From Auanema rhodensis (lineage: Eukaryota; Nematoda; Chromadorea; Rhabditida; Rhabditidae): DNA of 64,000 bases. Numbering within the stretch: the first letter of the stretch is position 1; each line of letters starts with the position of its first letter. A program made the translations under genes and the position numbers. Of this stretch, positions 24,301 to 35,859 are shown piece by piece. The notes beneath the pieces were generated by a model. The model saw nothing but the letters and a program-made list of their open reading frames with translations, searched no databases and had not been told where the DNA came from. The stretch covers positions 10,240,501-10,304,500 of the forward strand of contig OZ059900.1 in the NCBI GenBank assembly GCA_964057225.1, read 5' to 3'.

Positions 24301-27300
24301 TCTTACTGTTTTTGAACATTTTTTGTTAATTCTTATAGTTAACTACCTAACTTTATATAGTTTGTTGTACGAGCCTAATGATGCGCAAGTCAACTAATCA
24401 TTCATTATAGAAACACCCAAAAAAAGACATTTCAAGCAAAAAAAAAACAGTTTAAAACGAAGATTTTGTGTCTGTCTACCATTATGGCACTATTACTCAA
24501 TTTTGCTTGCTAGTTGTCACTAACGAGTTTGGAGTAAGAGCCGAGCTTTTGTCTATAACTCCTGTTTTCATTTTTTTTTGTTTCTCTTCCTTCTTTTTTC
24601 TGCCACTTTTTCATATACTTCTCTTACTATGAACGAAATAATGAGCATTTTTTTGTTTCTTCTTAGGAATTTTCATCAGTGTCTCTCGTACGATGTTCAG
24701 CTCCTCAGTAGCACGTTGTCAGTTTCTAATCCGTTGAAGCTGTAAATCCTATCAGATATTTTTGTGCAAAAGTTATGATCGGAAACACGTGCTGGATTAT
24801 AATGTTTCAATTAACTCTCAGTACTTTTCACTTAAATGTCCACATTGTGCTTCCATGTTCACGTTTTTAGAGGTTTCATTTCATTTTTTCTCATCAATTT
24901 CAAATTAAATTAAAACACTCAACAAAAAAAAAGTTGAAGATGAAGCGCTTGATCAATCTGTCTGATCTATTCTGAACATTGAACATTTAGTCCATAACAC
25001 ATCTGCTTACTTCAATCATTGGTTTGCTATAAAATCCTTGCAATCTTGTTCTAATTAAACCTGGCATATCTCTCGCTCTCTCTCTCTATCTCAAACTTCC
25101 GCACTTATACCAAAAAACACTCATGTTAATGCCAAAATAATCAAAATAACTTGGCAATATTATGCGACTTTGTTCATCTAAGTGCTGCGTATTATGAGTT
25201 CATAGTGTGATATACTTTAACCATGTTCCCGCATAGTTTTCAACAAATAATTCACAACCTGATTACATATTTTTCTAGTAAAAAGAGTTCTCTTCAAGTT
25301 ATTATGTATGCGAATTTCTTCATTTCTGATCACCTTTTTTTCATTTTTTTTTTTCAATTTTTTTCTAGAACTTTTTTTGACTTTTCATAAACGGAATAGA
25401 TCCAATTACTATCGCTATAAAATCTCAGAAATATCCTCCAATTGTGCTATCCTTTTCTTTGTCAAACTAGCAGCTTGATTTCAAGAAATATGAGAAATAT
25501 ATTCCAATTGTGCTCGCTGTCATCTAAAAGGCCATTTGTTGTCCTATGATGGAATCAACACGGCCAAAGTCTCGCAGTAATGAGATCATTTTACTTGGAA
25601 AAACATGCTAAAAAGATGGATCATCAGCTGTTCCTCCTACAAAAAAGCCATTATTTCCGTTCGTGAGCTTTCTTAATACGCAGATTTTGAAACAAAAATG
25701 TTTTTTTTTTCCTTATTTCATTTTCGTTCGCACCAAAATAGACTTCCTGGGATATGGAACAGCCCGTCTCTTCATTTTCATGTATATCATATTCTAGTAT
25801 CTCGTATATCTCTACGAAACTACAAAGATTATAGAAAATAAATATAGTTTGTCGGATCATTTGTTGAAAATTGTTATTTTTCTTCTTCTTTTCTCATAAT
25901 TCTTACCCTATATTTCTTTTTTTTCTTTGTTTTCTTTTTGTAGTTTTTTTACATGCATGACATCTCAAATTTATAGATCCACATCAAAATACAAAATATA
26001 TAATTTCAAATATAATATAATATATATTGTTCATATGAAAATGAATTGCTATTTCTTTTATCTTTTTATATTTTAGTTTATCTGTCAATCTGTTTTCTGC
26101 TTTTTCATATTTTTTTAAAATTTATTTGAGAATCCAGACATCTTATTTTAGTGTTTTAAACATCAGCAAATACAGAGTATATTCAGAATCCATTCTATTT
26201 TCCTCTATTTTTTTCTTTTTTTTTCAATATAATTGTTCAACAACTACCGTGTTATTATCTCATTTCCTCGTTTTACCCTCCATGTAAATCGGTGAGCAGA
26301 CGAAGAGAAAAAGCAAAAGGAAGAGAGAAACAGTTTATTGCTCCAAAAACAATCCAATAAACTCTTCAAACAAAAACGTATTATTAATGTAGATATGAGT
26401 AAAAAGAGGAAATCGAAACAGACATAGTTTTCAGCTATAAACGTAAATCATGAGACCTTTTTCTTTTTGTCAAATTGAGCAATCATTCAGATCTGAAACG
26501 AGCTTAATGATTGCAATAAATCTTATTGTTCAATCTTAGTCATCATGTTCTGCCAGATAAACACTATGCGGTTTGTCTCGTCACTCTATGATTCACTGAA
26601 TCTCAGAGACGTCGCACAAACTTAAGAGATTTATAAATTATTTTTTTCTTTTTCTTATTTTAATCCAAACAAATTGAAATATTTCTCAATTTATTTAACA
26701 ACATCTGACTTCATTTTCTGTTTATATATATAAATATATATATATTTTCCGCTTTTTCTCTCACATCTCTTTCATAATCTACTTTTTTTTTGTATTTTAT
26801 GCGAGCAATCATCAACACACCACCATCTCAATGCATTTTTTTTCAAATTCTTGAATAAACTTCCGAAACATGAGCTTGCATTTCTGGGTTATTCCACGAA
26901 TCTTGCTTCTTTCATTCTTTCTCATTGTTTTACAAGTAATTGAGCAATTTCACATATCAAGTGCATACGTATACCAAAGCAAAATGTTGAGTCATTTTTC
27001 TTGTTACTCACATAGATCAGTGCATGTATAACTTGATAGAGATGTTGCCCTCAATCAGCTTTTCCTGAATTTGTCAGTAACAGCGCATACACTCAGCTAA
27101 CATCATCCATCTTGAAAATTCTTCAACTTATGACACAAAAAGTTCAAAATCAAAAAGTCCGCATAATGCAAGGCACTGAAATTGACAAAATGTGAATATC
27201 GGTGTGTATGTGTGGAACAGATGTCTGTATAATGCTGTAGCATTTGTGTCGATCAACATATGCCTCTATCTCGTCCACCTCCACCCTCATCCTTTATACC

Positions 27301-28260
27301 TCTAATGCATCTTCTTCGCACTCCCAGATCAGCTCTGACACACTGATTGCAATAAGTTGACTGAAGATATTGAGTTCTGACAATCATTCGATTTAAAGTG
27401 TTAAAATGGACTTGTCCATCATGTTTCGCATGTGGCTGTCATAGTCTCAAACTCTTCATCATCCATTTCCTCCAGAAGACCACATGAGTGTAGGTACATC
27501 AGTATATTCAGATATATAGCGATACCTTACACAATTAACAAGCACACTAGCAGTTATCTGTCAGTCGCTGATGGTCCGAATGTGATTGAAGTGAGAAGCC
27601 GAGCCAAGTAATTGTCAGGTGCTATGGTGTTATCTTCTCATCCATCGTCACGAAAACCAGCCGACTTTCATGTTTCTTGATTCTGTTAAAATTTGTCGAT
27701 TTCTCGCATTATCTGAATTTAATTCATTTAAAAATAACAAAACAAATTTTTATTATTTTTCAATTAAATAAAAAGAAAAATAATGTGCTCAATCTATTAT
27801 TTAATGTGCCCCATCATTCAAGCATTGCCACATTTTCTTCCAGCATTTTTTGCTCCTTATCGCATAGCTCTTGATTCTTTTTGACAATATAACATTAAAT
27901 AATTGAAGAGAGAAAGCTACTCTTCTGTTCATCGCAATGTACTTCATCATCTTGGAAGGACTTCCACAACTCTCTCATTTCTGGGTGCTACTGTTGTTCT
28001 AACTTATATTCATTTTTTGTGATTCTCATTCGAGTCTCTTCTCTTTTTCTCTATTTCACATTAATTACTCTCTCAACAACTCTCTCTCTCTCCCAACTAT
28101 AACTATCTATGTTTTCTATATGTGTATTCGCGTGTCTTTATCTTTTTCAATATTATAGTTGTTTGTACTTAAGTTCTTCTAATTCAATATTTTTTTCACA
28201 ACTTATGCAATGTGTTGTCATATACACTGTGTTCATTTATTTCAAGTACATCTTCCTATT
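12400..28260. other. 16-kb gene-poor interval
   Basis: No gene recognised. It contains alternating purine-rich and pyrimidine-rich stretches (for example GA-rich 12985-13035, 14580-14670, 19290-19340, 21780-21870; CT-rich 25073-25092), a 14-base C run at 13100-13113, and much A/T-only DNA at 15960-16040 and 17640-17720. Frames longer than 60 codons here are Ser/Leu/Phe-rich readings of CT tracts or Lys/Glu-rich readings of GA tracts. Segments of more balanced composition at about 16920-17110, 19340-19500 and 27240-27660 show no convincing exon; the last may hold control sequences for the GPCR gene. Confidence 0.5.
13100..13113 (+). repeat. Poly(C) tract, 14 bases
   Basis: An uninterrupted C run in AT-rich DNA, flanked upstream by a long GA-rich stretch. 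Its length may be unreliable in the assembly. Confidence 0.85.
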
Positions 28261-28268
28261 TTTTACAG
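28256..28268 (+). promoter_or_regulatory. Probable spliced-leader acceptor of the GPCR gene
   Basis: CCTATTTTTTACAG ends at 28268. The frame of the GPCR has a TAG at 28285-28287 upstream of the ATG at 28309, so the sequence from the acceptor to 28308 can only be leader. This suits SL trans-splicing, or cis-splicing of an untranslated first exon. Confidence 0.45.
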
Positions 28269-28308
28269 ATATCCACGCTATTATTAGTTTGTGAATGCTT
28301 GTCTGGTT

Positions 28309-30488
28309 ATGAACATCACATACCCACATGACTGTGAACGTATTCCGTCGTTAGATCGGCTTGTTGAGCACAATATCATCGACCCACAGCCAAATTTTAC
28401 TGGTTGCTTGCCACAGGTAATACATTCAATTCATCTTAACTATGATATAATTGGTCTAAAATCATATTTAGTGCGGCATATGTGAACATTCGTTGAGAGA
28501 AAGTCATTATGTTCTTTATAACTTGATAATATCTGGCTTCATCCTACCACTTATCGGTTTATTAGGTTTAATTGGCAACGGCCTCTCAGCATTTATTTAT
28601 AGTCGACCTGGTAAGTTGTTGATAACTTGTAAATTCACACAAAAAAAAGATATTGAAGATTAACTTTTTTGATTCATCTTCAGCCTCGAAATAATAATAT
28701 CACTTAATTCAAATATAATAATATTACTTATTTCAAGATATGCGTTGCTCAACAAATTTATATCTTTGCGCTCTTGGCTGCTCAGACAGTGCTGTCATAT
28801 TAACTGGAATTTTTCTTTTTTTCGTCGAAAGTGTCCGCAAATTTTCGCATAATCTTACCAGAATATTTGGGGTATGTTGCTTTCTTGTAGGGATTTGTAA
28901 ATATTTTTCTTCGTTGTCTGCCATTGCCGTCAATTTACATTATCTTACCTCCTTATTTTTATCTCATTACATTGCGATTCAATTGTGAACGACGACGACA
29001 GACAGGGATAAAAAAGCTTAGCGAAGATGCAACATATTTCCTTGCATCTTCTATATACAGATATCTCTTCTTTTCAACTTTTTTCACAAATTCGAAACTA
29101 AATTTAATTCAATTTAGGCATTTTCTCCAATTGTTTATCCAATGGGTATGACGGCCCAGACATGTTCCGTATATTTTACAATAATGGCTGGAGTCGACTG
29201 CTTTGCTCAAGTACATTAACACACTCATTCTTATCTTTTTCGCTGAACTCTAACCATATTATCTTTTCTTTTTAGGTATGCATGCCAGGACGCGTGCGAG
29301 AATACATTGCTAGACCGGATTTTGTGCGCAAATGCGTATTCGGAGTGCTCATCTGGTCTGTACTCTACAACATTCCACATTGCTTTGAAGTATGTCAAAA
29401 ACTGCTTATTCTATTTGTGCTTCAATGTAATATGTCGACATAGTTGTCAATAGTATGAGTTACAACTTAACAAATTCATCACTTTTATCACCTTAGCTTA
29501 AAATTGTTTTGTTTAGCAGCATCACAACATTCATTTCATACAGATGTAAAATGAGAATACACATACACATATACACAAAAATCTCTTCCTTCTTCCGTTT
29601 TTTTTTAAAGTTTTATGTTTTTTAAAGGCAATTGTGATTGATTGTTATCATGTTGGCTTTGATGGATCCTCATGGGAAGTATGTCCTGAAACAATGCGAT
29701 TTAACGAAGTGTAAGTGATAATAAATAATATAAACAATCTTACTCTCTGCATAAATAAGCCCATTTCCTGTCATAAATAATATAAAAAAATATTGATTTT
29801 CTACAGATATCAAACTATATACTACCAATATATGTATGCAGTATTTTTGGCGGTTGGCCCACTTGTCATACTTGTCATTTTGAATACTTTTATTATATGT
29901 AAGTTATTTGTTATTTTCATAATGTGTTGGATGCAAAACTAACTGTGTCATAAAGTTTCTCTCTGCTACATCTGTCTTCCTTGTAGGTGCGTCAGTATTC
30001 GGCAATTCAGCAGCCAGCAAAGACGACACTATCTCATTGGTACATATAAGAAACAGATAAATTTCATTATTTAATTGCTACTTGCAGGTTTTGGTCGTTC
30101 TGTTGTTCATAGCTTGCAATGTAGCTGCTCTTCTCTTGAATACATTTGAAGGACGAATTGAAGAGTTAATTGGTCCAAATATCAACTATTTCGTTGATCT
30201 CTCGAATCTGTTAGTTGTATTCAACTCCAGGTAACTTGATTTATTGCCAGTTTTTCAAAATATCTTGTTGTTTTCAGCTTCAACTTTGTCATTTATTTTA
30301 AATTTTCAAAAAGTTTCCGAACAACCTTAAAACGTTACGTTTGTTCAAGCAAAGAGAAATCTGCACATACGGATGGACCATGCTTACCGCCAATCGTTAT
30401 AACCGAAGAGCAGTCAGAGCGGACACGACTGTGCCGCGAAACGCTGGGCAAGCTTCTAGCTGCAGGTCAAGCGGAAGTTCTCATGTAA
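28309..30488 (+). CDS. FMRFamide-receptor-like seven-helix GPCR
   Basis: Ten exons: 28309-28416, 28472-28610, 28738-28871, 29118-29210, 29276-29389, 29628-29710, 29807-29898, 29987-30039, 30088-30230, 30278-30488; phases agree, 389 residues. The extracellular N-terminus has NIT and NFT glycosylation sites. TM1 carries GLLGLIGNGLSAF with Asn72. TM2 starts MRCSTNLYLCALGCSDSAVIL, in the style of the FMRFamide-receptor group. TM7 ends NSSFNFVIYFKFSKSFR, a good N-P-x-x-Y-region equivalent for this group. The end of TM3 reads GVDCFAQVC, so the usual D/E-R-Y is lost, and TM6 has ACNVAALL instead of CWxP. The tail is 60-70 residues with several charged residues. It likely binds a neuropeptide at the cell surface and couples to a G protein; the ligand cannot be told. 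The Met at 28309 is the only start compatible with the upstream in-frame stop. Confidence 0.88.
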
Positions 30489-31190
30489 TGAGTACATAGA
30501 TAAATTTATTAAGTATCGAGAAATATTAGATTATTTCACATGTATGAGAATGACCCTAAACACAATTTGTGAGAAAAAACACTTGAACACTGACATGATG
30601 AAATTTTTATTTTGGAACAAATATTATAAAATATGATTAACTGCTATTTTTGTGAACTTTTTATTTTATTTTCGTTTTACCCAACCTCCCACATCTCGAA
30701 CTTTACTACACGTTTTCCAATACTATTGCCATATACTAAATACAATTTCGATTGTGATATTGAACCTATCTGGTAATAAATATGTGCACATGTTTAACAT
30801 TATTTTCCGTCTTTTTCCTTGATGAGGCAATAGAATCAGCTGTTTGGCCAAAGCATATTGTTATCTAATGCATTACGGCGTCGAAAAAAAGTAGGAGTAT
30901 AAAGAAAACTTGAGCAAAATGAGCCAGAACTTTGTATTGCAATCGAAAGATTAAGCCATTTTATAGTTTTTTCACTCTATCATCTATTTTGTCTGTTTTT
31001 AGCGCACACTTTCAGCTTCAACAATTTGTAACATTAAACTGCAATGGCTAAAAAGTTGATGAGAGACACGTGAGAATGTAGGTGGCTGAATATATTGAGA
31101 ATGGTGACAAACCCCTAAAAACTAGCTCAACTGCTATGCCACCAATACAGCATCCCATCAACAATCTTGAATCAATTTGCAGTTCAAATC
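30489..31190. other. 3' flank of the GPCR gene
   Basis: AT-rich DNA with AATAAA at about 30775-30780, a plausible polyadenylation signal. I see no further gene before the open segment at 31199. Confidence 0.4.
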
Positions 31191-31198
31191 AGTAAAGT

Positions 31199-31362
31199 TC
31201 ATTGTGAAGCATAATGAATCTTCTTAGACTTTCGCCTGCACGAACGTAAATCATCTACAAAGAGCAGACTGCATTGACCCAGGAAGTGAAAAAGATCTTC
31301 AACAGCATTTTCCATTCGGCTTTCTACTTCTTCAATATTACAACTGTAACGAGGCTCGTGAG
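31199..31362 (-). CDS. Candidate terminal exon, unknown protein
   Basis: On the minus strand an acceptor (CTTGCATAG, AG at 31364-31363) precedes an open frame to TGA at 31199-31201. It encodes about 54 residues including ENAVEDLFHFLGQCSLLFVD and ends RRKSKKIHYASQ. Composition is close to that of real exons in the window. Both plus-strand frames across 31255-31360 are also open, so the frame could be fortuitous. No upstream partner exon was identified between here and the glutamate transporter gene, and no family was recognised. Confidence 0.22.
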
Positions 31363-31439
31363 CTATGCAAGATGAAGATTTATCTCATATCATTACTTCT
31401 CATGGCTGATTTATCGAAACGTTTTCGCTCGTCGTTATA

Positions 31440-32577
31440 GTTTTTTTCTATCTGTAATTACATCGTACGCATCTGGTTTTGACTGAATATTCTAAATTTA
31501 ACACAAATATTAATAAATAGCATATAAACCAAAAATAAAAATAACAAAACATCTACAAGAAATTTATCTACAATTCAGTTTATTGGTTGAACATTTACAA
31601 AATGCAAATCAAATAGTTGAACTATTAACCTTTTCTTGAATAAAATAAAAAAAATAGGATTAAATAGAATATTATACATGAAAATTCATGCTCTAATTAT
31701 GATAATCAGAATAAAAAAGGGTATAGTTATTTCAAAATTTTCAAAGAAATTCAATCAGACAATCCCTTTTTTTCATTTCTCCACAGCTTAAAAAGAACAA
31801 TATCAGTATGAAACCAGGTAATTTGATTTCCATAATTGTAATTTTGCTGTATCATGGGTGAAATTAAAAAAGGAAGATTAATGCATATGAATGTGTGTGA
31901 GTATGATTATAGCAAAAGCATATATATACAAGCAGCAGTTAGAGGATATATCTTGCGCAAGCCTAATTCACAAACTGAAAGCTTCAGTATTCAAACACAT
32001 TCAAACACAGAAATAAGTAGGAATTTCTGTTAAATTATTGAAAAAGAATATAAAAGAAAAAAATTAGAAAAAATTTAGGAAGGGTAGAATTGGAGAGAGA
32101 AGGTTAGATTGTTTGCTTCAAATAAATTGCGGTCACACAGATTTCCCGCCATTTATTGAACCGTTTCATACCAAATATTTATATTTTTTTTAAAAAAAAG
32201 AAAAAGATATTCATATTTTGGCTATAATTTTCAAAAAAAAAAGTATATTCACATGTCATTTTAGCCTAAGACTAAACGTTTTATTTGAATAATCTTCTCA
32301 ATGGAAAATATATAATTTTGCTTGTAAAGGTCATCAAGTGAATGTTGTCACTGTCCATCGTCAATTCACTCATTTGCTGGAGATATTCAAGTAATTCTTT
32401 TCAGAGTTGTGAGATTGGGAAAGGCTTGTGTGACTGTGAGAAGTGACAGTCATAGCACAGTAAGTGAGGCATCAAACTTGAATATTTGGTATAATTTAAA
32501 CGAAAATAAAAACATTATTATAGAGCAACAAATATATCTTACAGCCATATCAACGGATATTGTAAAGCTGAAGTTTC
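31440..32577. other. Intergenic DNA between GPCR and transporter genes
   Basis: AT-rich sequence with A/T homopolymer runs and no supported gene. The part next to 32577 is likely the 3' UTR of the minus-strand glutamate transporter. The short plus frame at 32409-32603 overlaps the end of that gene and is a shadow. Confidence 0.5.
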
Positions 32578-35500
32578 TTAAAGCATTTGAGCACTGTTGT
32601 TGATATTTCCTATGAGGTTCTTTTTGTTATTTTCAGGTGAAGTAGCCAATACGCTGTAACCATCTTCAGTGTGTTGAGTGCCTGAAAATGACATAGTTGA
32701 ATAATATCAAAGAAATTAGTAATTTGTCATTTTCACTGTTAATTCAAGATTGTTACCTTGTTTCAAATATTTTTCACATAACTTTCCAACCACAGCAGCT
32801 CCAATAGCGTCACCATGTACATTAACAGTTGTTCTGAAACATTTTCTTGTATTCAATTTTTTTCGGTTATTATTTTCCGTTGAACTTTTTTCATTATATT
32901 TTTTGTTATAATTATTCTGATTTACCGTATACGATCGAGGAAGAAATCCACTGGGAAGATAAGAATGAATAGATTTGATGGCAGTCCAATAGCAATTAGC
33001 ACCATAATCATGGTAACGATTCCTAAAATTTAATTTATTTCAACTAGTTTCATTGAAAGAATCATCTATTAACCTGCTTGTGGAATACCAGCTGCACCTA
33101 TGCTTGCAAGTGTAGCAGTTAATGACACAAGAATAACTTGGCCAATGCTTAAATTCAGTCCAACACATTGTGAAATGTAAATGGCAGCTACAGCTTCATA
33201 CAAGGCTGTGCCATCCATATTGCTAAAAAAAATTGAAATTATATATTACTTTTGAAGAAAAGTTTTGTGATAAAAATAAACAAAAATTACATCGTTGCTC
33301 CTAGTGGCAGTACGAAACGTGCGACACGACTGTCCACTCCATTATTTTCCTCAACGCATTTGATAGATAATGGCAGTGTAGCAGAGCTGAAGTTTTTGAT
33401 TTTTGAAAAATGGTATTAAAGCAGTTATTGCTTAAAATTGATAATATATACTAACCTAGAACTGGTAGCTAATGCTGTTAGTAATGCTTGTGCCATTCCA
33501 GCCACATACTTTATAGGATTTCGTCGTGCAAGCTAAGACATTTTCAAATATATTTGTTATGAATAAGCATAAGGAAGCTTACCACTATCATGATTATCGG
33601 CAATATGACAAGGCCATGTAAGAAGAGGCCAAGTAATACTGTGATCATGTATCCCATAAGGCGTTGAAGCTCTTTTCCAGGATCTGTCATGCCCACAATC
33701 TGAGAAGCAATCAAGAAAGCTATTCCGATTGGCGAATACCTATAACATATATTCTTGAATTCAAATTATTATATGATTAATATATACTTATATTATATAT
33801 TAAGTATACTGATTATGACTTACCAAATAACTAGTGAAATCAAGCGCATGCTGATAGATTCCAAACTCTTAAAGACAGCCTTGAGCGCATTTCCTTCTTC
33901 TCCAATGAATCCAATCGTGATTCCAATGGCTACACTGAACATGACAAGTCCCAAGATGTTCATTCCATCGGATGAAATTTTTTCTGGCACTTCGGTAAAC
34001 TTCAAGCGTTCCTCTGCAACAAGCATAGTCGGAGTCAGTATGTTATTCGCACTATGAATTCGTATTACCAGGACTAAGTGCCAAAACAACATCTGGATTG
34101 ACCTTTTCGGAACCATTCAAGAATTTCATGCAAACTTTGTATGAACGAAAAGTGGCTTCTATCAGATTTTCAGGGAACAAGCTCCTGAAAAGTTCCTTTT
34201 ATTCTCGACAAAATTTGCAAATCCATTCATTAGTCAATGAACAACGTTTGAGCAAATAGTTCACTCACTTAACCAGATCAAGTATAGTATCAACAGCATT
34301 AGAGATGCATGGTGTCTGCTTAACTTCACCAACTAATTCTTCCACGTTCGTCTTTGACCATTTTCCAGGCTCGATCATCGTAACCAATATGATTCCTAAT
34401 TATGAAATATTAGGAAACAATACTTGCTGACTCTAGAATCTCTGGATCAAATGGCCAGATAGAGCAATGTACAGCCAAATAGTAATGACAAATCAAATCC
34501 ATTTTGTATTTATCATTAGTTTCAATTCATTCTATTGATTACCTGTAATAACAGCCATCATTGTTGTCACAAAGTAGTAGAAGAGAGATATCATGCCAAG
34601 CTTGCCAGCTGTTTTCGAATCAACGGATGCCAAGCTCGTACTGAAAATGATTTATTTTGTTTCATTCAACTTGAATTATTTAATATTTGATTTCAAAATA
34701 TCATTTTTGTTCACCTAATTTTCATTAATCTTTTGCAGCAAAAATCAAAAATCTTGCTGCTTTTAGAAATTCCTGTAGAATAATGAAACTATGCGTATTA
34801 CTCTTGTTTCTTCAGTTATAAAGCTTGATCACATGCAGCAACATTAGCAGCAACATTGTTCAATAAGCTGTCAGGAATGTGTTGCTCCTCATCAATATAC
34901 ACAACAGCAACAATAGCATAGGAGCACATATCATTGTGATTTGATTCAAATTAATTAGTTTTTCTTATTTGTTGCTTTGCCAATATACATTCAGCACCAA
35001 GATGGCTGTTGCGGCAAAAAATAAACGTCATTCCTGTTACCCTTGTGAGCATTATGTTTGCTGCATTTTCATACAAACATCTGCACTTTCAATGACCTGG
35101 CAAAGATCAAAAAATCACATCTGTGAATAGAAATTCAAAATCTTCTTTCAAGTTATTGATTTTTGAAATTAGAAAATGTTTTGTCTCGTCATTACCTCAA
35201 TGAATACTTCATGCTGAAAGGTGAAATAGACATTAACATTGAAACTCAGGTTTCGTGGCTTTGTCATATACTAAGACTATTATATATATATATATATTTA
35301 TCTACTATACGTATAGATTAAGCCATATGTCAGTCGCAATTTTGATTTCATCGCTTTTTTTTTGATTTTTTCAGCAGGCAGCGTATATTTATCACCAAAA
35401 AAAACTTTCAAAAAATCCATTTTTTTGTACACTTCTACTTACGTATTCCCCTCAAAATTAAAAAAGCTCCAAATATTTTTCATAAATAACTTTTGATAAA

Positions 35501-35854
35501 CAGGTTTGTTTGCATATTTGGTGTTTTTATCTGTCTATATCTTCATAGATTCATATGAAAATAAATAAAAATAATAAACTCACACAATACTTGACATAAT
35601 AAGGGGAAGAATGAGCATCTTCAGCATTTGCACAAATACATCTCCGGGAAATCGTAGGTAACTCAAATGTCGCTTGCTCCATTTTGTCTAAAAATACAAA
35701 GCAAAACGATTACGAGATTGAAAAATATTGAATAAATAAAATGAAAATGATTATTAACCTCAGGATCACGAAGTGATATGCCAAGAATAGTGCCAGTTAT
35801 AACGCCGCAAACTGTCAGCACAAGAAGAAGGTTTTCTTTCGACATCCACCGCAT
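32578..35854 (-). CDS. Excitatory amino-acid (glutamate) transporter, SLC1 family
   Basis: Thirteen minus-strand exons: 35854-35759, 35687-35584, 34640-34543, 34395-34269, 34184-34069, 34013-33824, 33739-33583, 33532-33456, 33386-33291, 33222-33074, 33022-32926, 32833-32757, 32681-32578. All phases agree and give 495 residues, the normal size. It imports glutamate/aspartate with Na+ (and H+/K+ exchange in the family) across the plasma membrane. Hairpin 1 has ATSSSSATLP (318-327); TM7 has [14 protein letters not shown] (355-368); hairpin 2 has [12 protein letters not shown] (393-404); TM8 has [12 protein letters not shown] (433-444). Asp433 and Arg436 are the positions that hold the amino group and side-chain carboxylate, so acidic substrates are expected. 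A large extracellular loop (about 140-195) has one N-glycosylation site (NGS). The Met at 35854 directly precedes TM1 ([14 protein letters not shown]). Which C. elegans glt gene it corresponds to is unresolved. Confidence 0.95.
34816..34929 (-). other. Exon-like open segment inside intron 2 of the transporter gene
   Basis: A 37-residue frame beginning [20 protein letters not shown] reads on the same strand as the host gene, within its 943-base second intron. CAACA/GCAGCAACA-type short repeats contribute to it, so it may be low-complexity DNA. A second open segment on the same strand lies at about 34965-35090. Neither fits the transporter, whose exons 2 and 3 join directly into the conserved sequence [19 protein letters not shown]. 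An independent nested gene or an alternative exon cannot be excluded. Confidence 0.2.
35278..35298 (+). repeat. (TA)n microsatellite in intron 2 of the transporter gene
   Basis: About ten TA units within the longest intron of the gene. Confidence 0.8.
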
Positions 35855-35859
35855 TGTTG

